A stretch of 64,000 nt of DNA from Siphonodentalium dalli. Taxonomy: Eukaryota > Mollusca > Scaphopoda > Gadilida > Siphonodentaliidae. The translations under genes and the position numbers were made by a program. Where the stretch lies: assembly GCA_032622095.1 (NCBI GenBank), contig CP136066.1:134881917-134945916 (forward strand), in the 5' to 3' direction. Shown piece after piece: positions 11,521 to 23,213 of the stretch. Position 1 is the stretch's first letter; the number at the start of each line of letters is the position of its first letter. A model generated the notes under the pieces. It was not told the origin of the DNA, made no database searches, and saw nothing but the letters and a program-made list of their open reading frames with translations.

Positions 11521-11689
11521 GGATTTTACAGTTTGGGTTTAGCTTATAGTTTTACGGTATAGACAATTGAACACAAACAATCTTCTGGGGTGACTGGTAA
11601 GAAAAAATTAACCTGTTCCATGGGACCAGGAGCATTTCAGAATTTTGAGCCCTGCATCATGCCAAAGACATACTTGGTTTTTCAGCCTC

Positions 11690-12150
11690 TTACCTTGTGT
11701 CCTTACATAATGGTGCTCCTGGATGGGCTACCTCAAACAGGTGGGCAATCCGTCTAACGGAGCACATGAGGCAACAACCGTTGGTGACCGAAGAGTTTCT
11801 GCCCACGGGGAGGAACAAGGGTCCGTATACTCGTTGTATGGGCTGCAGACAACTGTCAGACCATGTATACACACATGTGGCTGGTCTTCAGTAATATTCA
11901 CCCTTCCGTCCAAGTGGCTCTCTCGAACCTGATGTTGAAATAGCAAATACCTCATCATTGGTGGCTACGGTGCACTTAAAACACTAGCAGCATGTGGATC
12001 CGGGCCCTTCGTCTGTTAAGAACGAATAACAAGAAGACAAAATCTTCTTATCAACATATTCTGGTTGTTTTTAGACATTCATCATCCACAGCCTGTTCGT
12101 CCTTTGGTGGGCGTTTGAAGTTGTTCCATCTCGTTGGGCACACACCTTCC
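11690..12150 (-). pseudogene. Coding-like relic with frame breaks
   Basis: On the minus strand a segment at about 12147-12050 reads LEGVCPTRWNNFKRPPKDEQ and continues acidic. After stops, other coherent pieces follow to 11690 (GRNSSVTNGCCLMCSVRR in one frame). The pieces look like protein but no single frame holds them. The region ends exactly where the inverted-repeat element at 12151 begins, and similar relics resume on its other side at 15798. This suggests one decaying gene split by that insertion. No family recognised. Confidence 0.3.
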
Positions 12151-15100
12151 AAACAATGCTTGTAGTGTGGTCGTGGTGCGCAAAAAAGGGGTCAACCCAG
12201 AAGAAATTGGTATAGAAGCGATATCGGTGTCATTCAACGCGGGAGAATCTCTGCTACAACATATCCAAAATCCGCTAAAATCCGCTTTGGGCAAAATCCA
12301 GGATCCAAGATGGCGTCCAACATGGCCGCCTTTAGTCAAAAGAGATTCTGACTGAGATTAATTCGACATAATGAGAACAAATATTGCCATATTAATACAA
12401 ATGTATACATTTTTGCGAAGGTAAAGTATTATGCCACATATCTATAGAAAAAATGGAACCCCTCGCCCCAGATGGCTGCCAAAATGGTGGCCTAAACTCG
12501 AAAATTTGAAATTTTTGCCTAATATCTTAAAGATCAATTCCTGTTGTTTGATAATGGTTCAGACTGGCGACAATGATTAGTCATATTCATGTTAATTCAT
12601 CATTGGAGCAATGAAAGATACCATAAATGGGGTCCCAGCCTCATATACACCCTCAAAAATTTGATTTTACAGAACGCGGTATAAAATTCCACAAAAATCG
12701 CCATTGGGATTTCAGTCGTATATCAACAAGAAATGGACAGAACTGTACAATGTAAGTTGGGCATACCATTATCTATAATTACTCTTCTACTTATAACGAC
12801 TATTTGGAACATCAAATATATGGGCATTGGTGGTCTAAGTCCGAAGCATCAGGCTATAATAGGTTTTCCAGTGCTGGCGAAAGTGAAAAGGACAGGAGGG
12901 AAAAGCGAATAATCTGGGGTTTACTTAATTGGTGGGCAAGTTGGTTATCGGAGCTGGGGAGTTTCAAAGTAAAATTATTTTCTTCAATATCAAGAGGAAA
13001 AATGAAAATTCGCACGTACATTGTATACCCTTCAAACTTTATGTGACAATTCCGTGTCATGCGATTGTGGGTATATACATGTGGATAGAAACATTCTAGT
13101 ACATATATAGACGCACCTATATCTTCTACACATTTAGTGAATTTCATCGATGATATGTAGACCACAATGTGCGTCACGGCTGGATCTGACCCGTAGGCGT
13201 AAAGGTATCGACCAATTAGCTTGATTAACTGGCATTTCAAGGTTGTCATTGGATAGAAATGCCACATGAACATGGTGATTAACAACATGTTTGTCTAAGA
13301 AATGTGAAAAATGAACATGTTATTTTCCGGATGTTAGACAATCAAAACTGCCACATAAGGCGTTCATCCATGCTCATCAGAGCACGAAATATGTGCAAAT
13401 TAATGACACGAAAACTATTTCATGCGGACGACGTACTCTAGACCTACATCCAACGTCATTTCCTATTAACTTTTATTGTTTGTACGGACGGTTTCGAGGT
13501 TTGAAAATCCCGCTTGTCCAAGAAAACCTCCACATACTTACGGAGTCGATGTGTAAACAATGTATGGGGATAGTTTCTTCATACATATATGTATTTGGCA
13601 CACGTATAAGAGAACATAAGAGATCACCATTTACCGGAGAGTTGATATCTGGGAAGAGATCGGAGTAAAACTACTTATCTTACATGTCGAAATGGGGAAT
13701 CCATGGGCTACATTTAGTTCCAGCTTGAAACTTGAAAATGATGGCCGAGCCCGAATAGTTCATATTTCGTCGCATCAGTGCTATAATGTAACCTACATTT
13801 TCAACTTTCCGAGAAAATGAAGGTTGAAGTTTTTAGACAACATTTCTCCTAATGTTGACAAAGCATGACGTATTGTTGTATTTATCCCAATGAAAACTGA
13901 CATTAGCTGTTCATTGAACCACATATTGTTTTCTGTTTATTCCCTCGTTTTCTTTTAAAAAACAATAGCTTTTTTGGAGATATGACATTTTGCGTATGCC
14001 AGCGACGATTCGTTTCCGTGCTATAATGAAGTTGTGCTAATAAATGCAGATTAAGCTAAATATGGTGGCAATCGCATGTGTCTATGAACTAAAAAGTGCC
14101 TATTCTACACTATGAAAATTCACCCATGTGCATCATCATACAGAAATGTGGGGAACAATCACAAAATTTAAATCACCAAATGATCACGTGACTAACATGG
14201 AGATACTGCCATATAGCACACATTTTAGAATTCACAAACACAAAACAGAAGTCACGTGGACAACCTGAAGCGTCCGATTGGCTGCTGTTGGACATACGAC
14301 CTCATAGCACGAATAATTGTAAAGATAGCTGGAGATACGACATTTGCTTCACTGGTTTGTGCGAATATTTGTCATCCAATGCAAGGACAGTTTGGCCCAT
14401 CGGATTGGATTTTTTCTCACGATTCGAATGGTATCAAATACTCATTTCCCGCCATAATGGATATACGACATTATAGCACTGATGAGTCGAGATTTTGTCA
14501 ACCCGCGGGAAGCCACCAAAAGATTGAAAATAAATAGTTTTGATGTATATGAGCCAACTATCAACTGCATCCACCACTTCCATTATGTGATAAGCTGGGC
14601 AGCGTCTACCATTTTCGTTTTGGAAGCCATATTAGATAAAATTTATTGTTTCTTTTGGTCTATTTGAGATGGAATGTTCACAAATAAAAGAAAAGATCAA
14701 TTATTTTGTAGACAAGATCTGCTCATCCCTAAATATCAAATGTGACCAGAACCCCAAAGTCGATTTTGGTTAAATTTCATACCGCATTCGTTATAACTTA
14801 TTAGTGAAGGACCGGAGTAAACTATGATCTAATCTATTAGAAATGGCATTGCTGTAATGATCATTGAAAGAATATACCCATTGTTTCCCAGTTCAGAGAG
14901 CAACAAGTGATAAACAGAAGTGATAGAAAATAGTATTTTTCACATCGGGTGGCCATTTTTGGTACTGATTTTTAAGTTTTTACATAGAGCTAGCATAATG
15001 GCATCATAAAGAGGTATACATTCGTATTTATTTAGTCAATTTTATTCATCAACCACTACTTATAATGGATTGAATGACACTGTGATCAATATCTGCCATT

Positions 15101-15788
15101 TTCCATATTTTGACCGCCATTTTGGCAGCCATTTTGAGACAAAACGCCAATTTGGGTTTCATTGAATTGGAGTATTTATAGATATTGGTATGCCCAACTT
15201 ACATTGTACAGTTCTGTCCATTTCTTGTTGATATATGACTGTAATCACAATGGAGAGTTTTGTGGAATTTTATACCGCGTTCTGTAAAATCGAATTTTTG
15301 AGGGTGTAGATGAGTCTGGGACCCCATTTATGGTATCTTTCATTGCTCCAATGATGAATTAACATGAATATGACTAATCAATGTCGCCAGTCTGAACCAT
15401 TATCAAACAACAGGAATTGATCTTTAAGATATTAGGCAAAAACTTCAAATGTTCGAGTTTAGGCCGCCATTTTGGCGGCCATCTGGGACGATGGGTTCCA
15501 TTTTTGCCATAAACAGGTGGCACAACATTTTACCTTTGCAAAAATGTATACATTTGTATACATATGACAACATTTGTTCTCACTGTTATCGAATTAATCT
15601 CAGTCAGAGTATCTTTTGACTAACGGCAGCCGTGTTGGACGCCATCTTGGATCCTGAATTTTGCCCAAAGCGGATTTTAGCGGATTTTGGATATGTTATA
15701 CACGAGATTCTCCCGCGTCGAATGAAACCAAAACCGCTTCTATACCAATTTCTTCCGGGTCGATCCCTCTGACGACCACACTATTGTT
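12151..15788. mobile_element. Foldback-type element with ~0.62-kb inverted repeats
   Basis: The left arm (about 12151-12786) and right arm (about 15171-15788) are inverted copies over some 620 bp with scattered substitutions and small indels. They include CAAAATCCGCTAAAATCCGC, a CCAAGATGGCGTCCAACATG region and TACATTGTACAGTTCTGTCC. The ~2.4-kb middle has no recognisable protein; its longest frame (144 codons, minus, 12854-13288) has no motif. A smaller 17-bp inverted pair (CATCAGTGCTATAATGT, about 13778 and 14469) may mark another insertion inside. Such long arms suit a Foldback-like or long-TIR MITE. Confidence 0.65.
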
Positions 15789-15797
15789 TAGAACAAA

Positions 15798-16510
15798 TTA
15801 TTCTGGTTGAAATCTCCTTTCTGTGCTCAAAGAAGCATTATGCAAGTCCCGAGCACATTTTCTAATATCATTAAAATGAGTAATTTCACCCTTATATTCC
15901 TTGATTGTAATGTTTGATTTGGGTGTGGGTACATGAGTGAAACTCACTTCTTCATCTACAGTCGAGTCTCTCTTTGGGCTTGTTCCTGCTCTGCCTGTCA
16001 TGCTTCTATATTACAACCAGGCTGCCAAGTGTCCCTTTCAGTTCTACAATCAGGGTAACAGAATACACTCGATTGGATCTATGGGTTGTGGATGTCGTTT
16101 ACAACTCAGCACTCTCCAGACTTTTTCTCTACTGGTTTAGTGTCTGCTTCCCTAATATGTATGCCAATCTGGCCTGGAACATTATGCCATGGTTCATTAC
16201 TTGGTTTAGCATCAAACTCCACCTTTCTTTTTCCTACGGGCGGACCTTGTAACAAATTTGGATGGCTATTACTTCACTTAAGACAGCTGTTAACGCTCTT
16301 AAAATCTGGGTTTTCTTGGCCAAAACGCGGACTTGATATGTTTCCATGGTGGCGCGTCAGTGGACAGGCATATGAACTTTGGGAATTTTTCTAGCTTATG
16401 GGCTTTTCAAATTTCAATGGTTTGCCTGACTTAAGGGCAAGGGGGCGGCAAAGATTCCACCCATGGGCTCATACTTCCGCTTTGTCCACCTTGAATCATC
16501 AATCATATAT
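15798..16510 (-). pseudogene. Decayed coding sequence, unknown family
   Basis: The minus-strand frame 16001-15798 (67 codons) reads protein-like, with DEEVSFTHVPTPKSN and GEITHFNDIRKCARDLHNAS. Upstream, across stops and frame changes, are KRKVEFDAKPSNEPWHNVPG, IGIHIREADTKPVEKKSGEC, RALTAVLSE and KYEPMGGIFAAPLPLS. At least four lesions separate the pieces. It abuts the right arm of the 12151-15788 element and shares strand with the relics left of it. It is probably the upstream part of the same dead gene. I cannot name the protein. Confidence 0.4.
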
Positions 16511-16829
16511 GCGAATTGGTACTTGAATCATCAATCATCTCTGCGAATCGGTACTTTTTGGATCCATTTGTAGCAGACCAGCAGGTTCAAAAGAATCGCT
16601 CTCAACCAAAATACAACAGTATGTCATTCCTCGCTGCCTCTTCCTATGAGTTGATTCTACTATGTAGTTCAGTCTGTAACATGTCTTTGCCGGGAATATA
16701 ACATTTTAAAATAGAAAATAAATATTCTCTAATGAGATACACACTGAACTCACATGTCCCTCATATGTCCCTCCCAATTTGGATTTCCCTCCCCGCTTCT
16801 CAGTCACCCTGCTCGAATCATTGTAATTA

Positions 16830-17005
16830 GGATGAAAGGGGAATTGCCAGCGATGTCAACAGGCTTATATAGCTAATGACACATTACTGGGCTACAATGT
16901 CCGATTAGCATAACGTTCAAAACGTACTTATGCTATTTCGTACCAAAATAATATTTTATATGGGTCTCATAGATTCCCCCCCCCCCTTTGTGAATAAAAG
17001 GGAAT
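16830..17005 (-). repeat. Right arm of outer inverted repeat in the MDH1 intron
   Basis: Inverted partner of 9478-9653. It contains a C-run of about 12 at 16978-16986 that is much shorter in the left arm. MDH1 resumes 385 bp downstream. Confidence 0.7.
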
Positions 17006-17389
17006 TAACCATGTAGTTCAGTAAAGTATCTTATTAGGGAATATGTATTTTATATTTGAAAATGTTACATCGTTACATTATTGATTCAACATAACCCTAG
17101 ATTTTTTCATGTATTTGAGATCCATTTGGGCTTCAGTCATACATGTAGCTTAATTTCAAGTTACTAGACTTATGCCTATTTTCACACTGATTTATCATCA
17201 TCAAAGTATGACCTTTACATTTATTTACAGACTGGTACAATAAACATGATCAAATACTCATTGCTATCCAAAATTTTGTCTAAATGGAACAGTTTTTATC
17301 CGATGACCCCTAGGCATGACTAAATAATGTAACAACATCATAGTTTTTGAACGATTATTTCCATGACATCAGCAACTTGTTCTTTGCAG

Positions 17390-17566
17390 ATTGCAGGAAA
17401 GTTAGGAATATCTGCACAAGCTGTGAGCAATATCATTATCTGGGGTAATCATTCATCAACTCAATTCCCGGATGTGAGAGTTGCTACTGCAGAGGTTGGA
17501 GGTAAAACTGTAGCTGTCAGTGAGGCTGTCAATGATGACAACTGGTTGAAAAATGGATTCATATCT
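17390..17566 (+). CDS. MDH1: Cytosolic malate dehydrogenase, internal exon with catalytic His
   Basis: Fifty-nine codons in phase 0, after TTCTTTGCAG and before GTAAGT. The exon starts IAGKLGIS and contains [16 protein letters not shown]; the His of WGNHSST (exon residue 21) is the proton-relay residue of the active site. It ends in [11 protein letters not shown], where the animal enzyme continues into TVQQRG. The join to the previous exon (..RGQAQ/IAGKLG..) reproduces the family sequence without gap. No disabling change is seen. Confidence 0.95.
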
Positions 17567-17739
17567 GTAAGTAGCTTTTTATGTTGCTGACTAGAATTTT
17601 ATCTATTAATGTTACTGAGATGTCATGCTCTATTTTATAAATTACTACGATTTCCAGCTGACATTGGATTTAGTTCTCTCCACCTCCAAAATCCTGGCGT
17701 ATTCATTCATGATAATTCTGTTCATTAAACAAACAATCA

Positions 17740-19207
17740 TTTTTAGCTCAACTTGACAAGTTTGAGCTATTGCCATGGATTGGCATCTGTCCGTCAACAT
17801 TTCTGCTAGCACACCCTACACTACAGTCTACATGTCACATTGTCGTTCGATCATCACCAAACTTAATATGGATCTGCGGGGTGACCTCTAGATGGGAGCC
17901 ATCATTTTTTCCCGAAATTCGTTAAAACATGGCCAACAGCAGCCATCTTGGATTTCAAATTTAAATCCATCGGTACACCCTGCAGTTGAAAATTTACAGG
18001 CATGTTTAGGATCACCTTTAGATAGGAGCTATCGAATTTGAAAAAAATTCTAAATATTTCGACACACCCTACAGGCCACCTCCCTCATCCGATCATCACC
18101 AAACTTCAAATGGATTTTCGGAGTGACCTCTAGATGGGAGCCATCAATTTTTTTCCGAAATTTGTTTTAAAAAACGTGACCACCAGCAGCCATCTTGGAT
18201 TTCAAATTTGAATCCATCACCACACCCTGCAGCCTGCATTTATTGGAGAATTGTTTTGAAAATTTACAGGCATGTTTAGGATCACCTCAAGGTGGGAGCT
18301 ATTGAATTTGAACAAATTTCTTATGAAAAACATGGCCACCGGCAGCCATCTAGATGACTGTCACCAAACTTCATATGGATCTTCAAGATGACTACTAGAT
18401 GGGAGCCATCAAATTTTTTTTTAATTTCTTTTAAAAAAAACATGGCCACCATTGGCCATCTTGGATTTTACTCTTTGTATGACTAAATCTTTTGGCACAC
18501 CCTACAGGCCACCTTCCTCATCCGATCATCACCAAACTTCAAATGGATTTTCGGAGTGATCTCTGGATGGGAGCCTTAAATTTTTTCCAAATTTAAAAAA
18601 AAAACATGACTACCAGCAGCCATCTTGGATTTCAAATTTGAATCCATTGGCACACCCTGCAGCCTGCATTTATTGGAGAATTGTTTTGAAAATTTACTGG
18701 CATGTTTAGGATCACCTCTAGCTATCGAATTTTAACAAATTTCTTATGAAAAACATGGCCCCCGGCAGCCATCTTGATGCATGACTAAATCCTTTGGTAC
18801 ACCCTATAGACCACATCCATAATCTGACTGTCCGACAATCACTAAACTTCATATCGATCTTCGAGTTGACCACTAGATGGTAGTCATCAAATTTTTCTGA
18901 ATTTCGTTAAAAAACATAGCCACCGGTGGCCATCTTGGTTTTACTCTTGCATGACTAAATGCTTTGGCACCACCTGCAGACCACATCCCTCATCCGATCA
19001 TCACCAAACTTCTTATTGTTCTTTGGGGTGACCACTTGGTGTAGCTATCAATTTTTTTAAATTTTATTGGAAAACATGGCCGCCAGCTGCCATCTTCAAT
19101 TTTACTTTATATATTTCTCTTCATTTTGACATCTAGTATTACTTGAAATTATTATTGAAATTATTCCCCAGGGCTTTAAGTTGAGCTACCGTTTCATTGA
19201 CACTTTC
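17740..19207 (+). mobile_element. Old pearl-like element B in an MDH1 intron
   Basis: The head TTTTTAGCTCAACTTGACAA folds back on GTTTGAGCT, and the tail AAGTTGAGCTACC..TCATTGACAC ends near 19207. The core has about seven diverged monomers with ATGGCC-ACC-AGCAGCCATCTTGG, the motif TCCGATCATCACCAAACTTC and GATGGGAGCCATC. The monomers are a different subfamily from elements A, C, D and E and much more mutated, so this insertion is older. Confidence 0.65.
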
Positions 19208-20136
19208 GTTGTTATATGTCATATAACTATATCATCTGTTACACTAGCTCTTAACACTTATTGACATGATTTGAAATGTCTATTAAATACCTGTGATGTA
19301 GCCCAGGCAAACATCTATGGATAAAGTAAAAATGCCAGTTAGTGAACATTTATGCAACTTTCTAGAATCTATATGAGTGAAATGTTCGTCTTAATAAAAA
19401 AGACATAAATTGATTTACTGCAGAAACATGACATACAAAATATGAGGTTCATCAAAGTGATGTATTATAAGGCATCAAAATTGGAGTAAATATTATGTTT
19501 ATTATCACTAAAATAGCCAAAATATCATGACAGATAAATTTAAAACACGAGAAAATCTAGTTATAAATCCAGGTATAAAATTAAGAAAGACACCAGTCTT
19601 TGGAGAAATATGGGAATTTATATGCACGTCAAACACATTACCAGAGTCAAGAGAGCAACCTTATCACGTCACTAGGTGTTCGGCAACATTACTAAGTGTT
19701 AAAAGAGTAATTTAAGTGCATTTGCATAAATGTAATCAAACCTACAATTGAGGTGAATGATTGCTCTATCTGAACTTTGTTTGCGCAGATCAAGAGAGTA
19801 ATTGGCAATCTGTTTGTACAAATAAATCCACAAACATAGCTGAATTGGATATCACTACAATCGACCACATCAGTCAATAGCCGAACCACATTTTTCTGTA
19901 AATAAGTCTCTTATAATAAACTATGCTACTCCTTCAGATATCTCTCATATTCTGAATAAACAGTTATTTCAATATTACGGAAATCTAATGGTTACTTATA
20001 TGGCAGGCTCTGCATCAATTTATTGGTTTGTGATTAGACGTGGATTGCCAAGTCGTGATTGACAGACTCTGCCTGGAAATTTCAATTAAAATTGTTGTAT
20101 TTACATACATGTACTATTTAATATATACAATTCTAG
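19208..20136. other. Rest of the MDH1 intron, nothing recognised
   Basis: AT-rich intron sequence running to the acceptor TACAATTCTAG at 20136. Confidence 0.4.
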
Positions 20137-20250
20137 ACTGTACAGCAGAGAGGAGGGGCAGTAATAAAGGCTCGAAAACTTTCCAGTGCAATGTCTGCTG
20201 CCAAAGCAGTTTGTGATCATATGAGAGATTGGTGGACAGGAACCCCAGAG
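20137..20250 (+). CDS. MDH1: Cytosolic malate dehydrogenase, internal exon
   Basis: Thirty-eight codons in phase 0 between an ATTCTAG acceptor and a GTAACA donor. It reads [20 protein letters not shown] and continues to RDWWTGTPE, the highly conserved helix segment that packs on the substrate loop. The animal family has a Thr-Pro-Glu/Gly junction at the same intron position. The short 509-bp intron that follows carries only the usual AT-rich sequence. Confidence 0.95.
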
Positions 20251-20759
20251 GTAACATATATTAGGACATTAAAAACAAATAGCTGCATTCTTTGGCAGTT
20301 ATATTTTTTTAAATTGTTGGATAAGGGAACGAGACTTGTTTAATTTTTTCCTTGAATTCTATAAATTAATGGATTTAATGTTATTACAGAATAAAATTCT
20401 TCAATTTTCCAATATGATTCTTCTATTGCATCAAACTATATGAAATGTCTGTGCATATTTAAAAGAAATATACAATATTTTTGTAAATTTACTGGGTCTG
20501 GTCGAAGTTTATGATCTTCCACAATTACATTAAAGGCCCACTTAATTTTCGAACCCCCAGATAACATTATATAAAATATATGCCATTATGATATACCATT
20601 TGAAAGAGGAAGCTACAAAACATTGTATTATCAGCTTACTTGGTTTAATAAACTTTGAACATGTTGTTTTTGTTGAGGTACCAATGTGTTATCTGTGCTT
20701 ATGTTTCATCTGGAATGTATGCAAAGATATTAGATACAAATATTCTTTTTCATTTCTAG

Positions 20760-20981
20760 GGAAAGTTTGTGTCCATGGGAGTGTCATCAGATGGCTCGTA
20801 TGGAATAGAGGAAGGACTGATATACAGCTTCCCAATCAAGATCAACAAGGACCAATCATATGAAATTGTTAAGGATATTATCATCAATGATTTTGCTAGA
20901 GAGAAGATGGATGCGACCCAGGCTGAGTTAGTCGCTGAGAAGAACATGGCCTTGAATGTTTGTGCGGAGGCTGATGCATGA
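20760..20981 (+). CDS. MDH1: Cytosolic malate dehydrogenase, terminal exon
   Basis: Begins [15 protein letters not shown] after the acceptor TTTCATTTCTAG and runs 73 codons to TGA at 20979-20981. SMGVxSDGxYG is the C-terminal substrate-loop signature of cytosolic [22 protein letters not shown] and the final [14 protein letters not shown] match the family's C-terminal helices and normal length. Together the four exons give 211 residues, about 63% of the enzyme. They look intact and under constraint, in contrast to the repeat-filled introns between them. Confidence 0.95.
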   Translation, partial: GKFVSMGVSSDGSYGIEEGLIYSFPIKINKDQSYEIVKDIIINDFAREKMDATQAELVAEKNMALNVCAEADA

Positions 20982-21011
20982 CTAGATTCTCCAAAGCTGT
21001 AAAAAAAAATT

Positions 21012-21017
21012 AATAAA
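21012..21017 (+). terminator. Likely MDH1 polyadenylation signal
   Basis: AATAAA lies 30 bases after the MDH1 stop, behind an A-run. It is the first canonical hexamer downstream. Another at about 23463 could serve a longer 3' UTR. Confidence 0.5.
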
Positions 21018-21301
21018 TAGAACTTACAAATGTACCACTTGTGCACACTACAGAAGTATATTGGATTTCTACCCTAGGGTAAATCCTCCTAGTTTGAGTG
21101 AACACATACATCTTTTTGTCTGTTGATAGAGACAATTTAGTATTACATTTTTGTAACTTGCATACTTATAGTGCTATAATTGATAACAAAGTCACATAGC
21201 ATCTTTGTTTAAGCCTAAAAATCTGTGTTTCTGCTAACCCGACTGACTCATGGTCAAGCCCCCCGGAATATTTCGCTTTCCCTAGTATACAAGGGCTCTC
21301 T

Positions 21302-21332
21302 GTCTCCATGGGTGGGGGTGGGGGTGGATATT
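21302..21332 (+). other. G-rich tract, possible quadruplex
   Basis: CCATGGGTGGGGGTGGGGGT holds three runs of at least three G, followed by GG, in otherwise AT-rich DNA downstream of MDH1. The rest of 21018-22042 shows nothing recognisable. Confidence 0.35.
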
Positions 21333-22042
21333 AGGCTTTGGTATTGGGGAAACCATCTTCGCAACTTTTTCGTAAAAAATTAAAAACATTTGGAAATTTC
21401 ATTCCTGGTAAATTGGTAATTTTTACACATTCAGGTAGACATTGTTTAAATTGTTCTCTTTGTTTTTCAGCCAGTTATTAGTGGGAAATGTATTGTTTAT
21501 ACAGCAACAGTCTTTCTACTTGCGGATAAATTATTTATTTGAAGTTTGTTGAAATGGCCGACACCCTCATAGTACCTGAATATGATAAACATGATCAAAA
21601 AGTATTCCCAGGAAATATGTGAAAGAAATACATAGTAAGCCTGAATAAGATCTCAATTGTGGGCAATCTGTTCTTTTCCTTTATTTTGGGGAGAAATATA
21701 AGACTGCATGACCATCCAGTTGTCAAAACATAAATATGGCACAGCAGCTATTGGGGCATAAAAAAAAGTTAAATTATTTCCCTATCTACCTACCTTACCC
21801 AGGTCCTGTTAGCAGAAATACGGATAATATTTTTAAAGCCTTATGATAAAAGATGTTGGGTTTTATTCACTATATCAGTGAGAAAAATTGTCTTTCCTGG
21901 TTTAGATCATGATTAGTTAATAGATAATTAATGTGATACTACTGACTGGTCTGAGGTATCACAATTTATTAACTATCACAGTGGCTCCATTTCTAAACTG
22001 AAGATATTATACATCCAAACTAGATTTATGTTTATATTGAGT

Positions 22043-23048
22043 CAGGCCTGGTCATTTGAAAAACGCAGGAGAGCCAGAAACGCCTGCATTAAAACACAAA
22101 CAGTCCTTCCCAGGAGACGGGAGTGATTGCTCTCGCACCCGTACGCACTCGTAATTTTCAAATCACAGGTGCTAAAATTCGCACCCGTCCCTCATCTCAA
22201 AATACTAATGGAGACTGTAATTGTTGGTTCAATAGTGAACTATTTGAAGGTTTATTTAGATCCTTTACCATCTCAGTTCAACGATGGAAGTGTAACTAGA
22301 CATAGGTCTATTCCACAATGACTTTTTGTTTGAGAAAAACCTAACTTACAATTATAGTATGGGTGCAATATTACTTCCGTCTTCTGAATTACGGGAGCAA
22401 ATAAATGCTCTCGCTGTGTTTTCCTCATGGGAAGGACTGCACAAAGGAGCAAGCCTTGAAATAGTGTGCCTGTCATTTGCAGAATGAGGTCCCCAGAGGG
22501 TGAGTTTAGTGATGCTACCCCGAATAGCAGGCTAGCATCACCAAATTCACCCTCTGGGAAACTCATTCTGCTGAGGTGTAAGCAGAATGAGGTCCCCAGA
22601 GGGTGAATTTGGTGATGCTAGCCTGCTATGCTGGGTAGCATCACTAAATTCACCTTCTGGGGACCTCATTCTGCAAATGACAGACACACTATTTCAAGGC
22701 TTGCAAAGGAGAGTCATTCATTCTAGGAGAGCCATTTGCCAAATAACTCATATTTTGACATTACCCCATTTTCACAACAATTTGACATTTTGTGTGTTTC
22801 CAAGCTAAAGCACATTTTATGAGTATACTCTCTGTGTTGGTCAGCATTTAACAAGTTCACAACAATTGTAGCATATACCAGGGCGAATACATTCACAACA
22901 TCCTGTTGTCAAATTTGATATGATGAGCTCGTAGTGACATGTCTGGTGTGGTAGAATTTGTAAATTACATGATATTCTGCTTTCATGTGTAGGTGTAATG
23001 AGTTTGCTATTAGTTGCTCTCCTGCAATTTTCAAACGTCCAGGGCCTG
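22043..23048. mobile_element. hAT-like non-autonomous TIR element
   Basis: Ends CAGGCCTGG..TTTGAAAA..GCAGGAGAGC (left, from 22043) and its inverted counterpart ending CCAGGGCCTG at 23048 match at about 30 of 36 positions. A second CCAGGCCTG at about 23199 is followed by TTGAGTC, which also stands immediately left of the element. The true right end may therefore be there, or two elements may be nested. No transposase. The centre holds the double palindrome described separately. Confidence 0.5.
22449..22704. repeat. Compound palindrome of two tandem hairpins
   Basis: GCAGAATGAGGTCCCCAGAG occurs in both orientations at four places. Hairpin one runs about 22481-22570 and hairpin two about 22579-22674. 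The flanks (GCAAGCCTTGAAATAGTGTG and inverted copy) pair with each other outside both. The whole can therefore fold as one ~110-bp-arm foldback or as two side-by-side hairpins. Frames on both strands encode the same peptide (SPEGEFGDASLL), which is a consequence of the symmetry and not evidence of a gene. Confidence 0.75.
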
Positions 23049-23213
23049 ACGTTTGTGATCTGTTGAGGGGTTGAACATGATATTTTTATACAATCTTAGC
23101 AGTTATGGATCACCCATGCAAATGCAAGTCAGTAGGGCGAAATACACCTGTCTTATTTCAATCAAGGCAAGCGAGGGCGATCGCCTGCCACAAAGGGCCA
23201 GGCCTGTTGAGTC

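Noticed and set aside
12854-13288. 144-codon minus frame inside the foldback element
   Set aside because: No motif, no splice context, AT-biased amino acids; treated as chance.
15937-16394. Overlapping plus-strand frames of 67-102 codons
   Set aside because: They are shadows of the coding-like minus-strand relic at 15798-16510.
22273-22808. Frames on both strands encoding the same SPEGEFGDASLL peptide
   Set aside because: A consequence of the palindromic DNA, not of a conserved protein.
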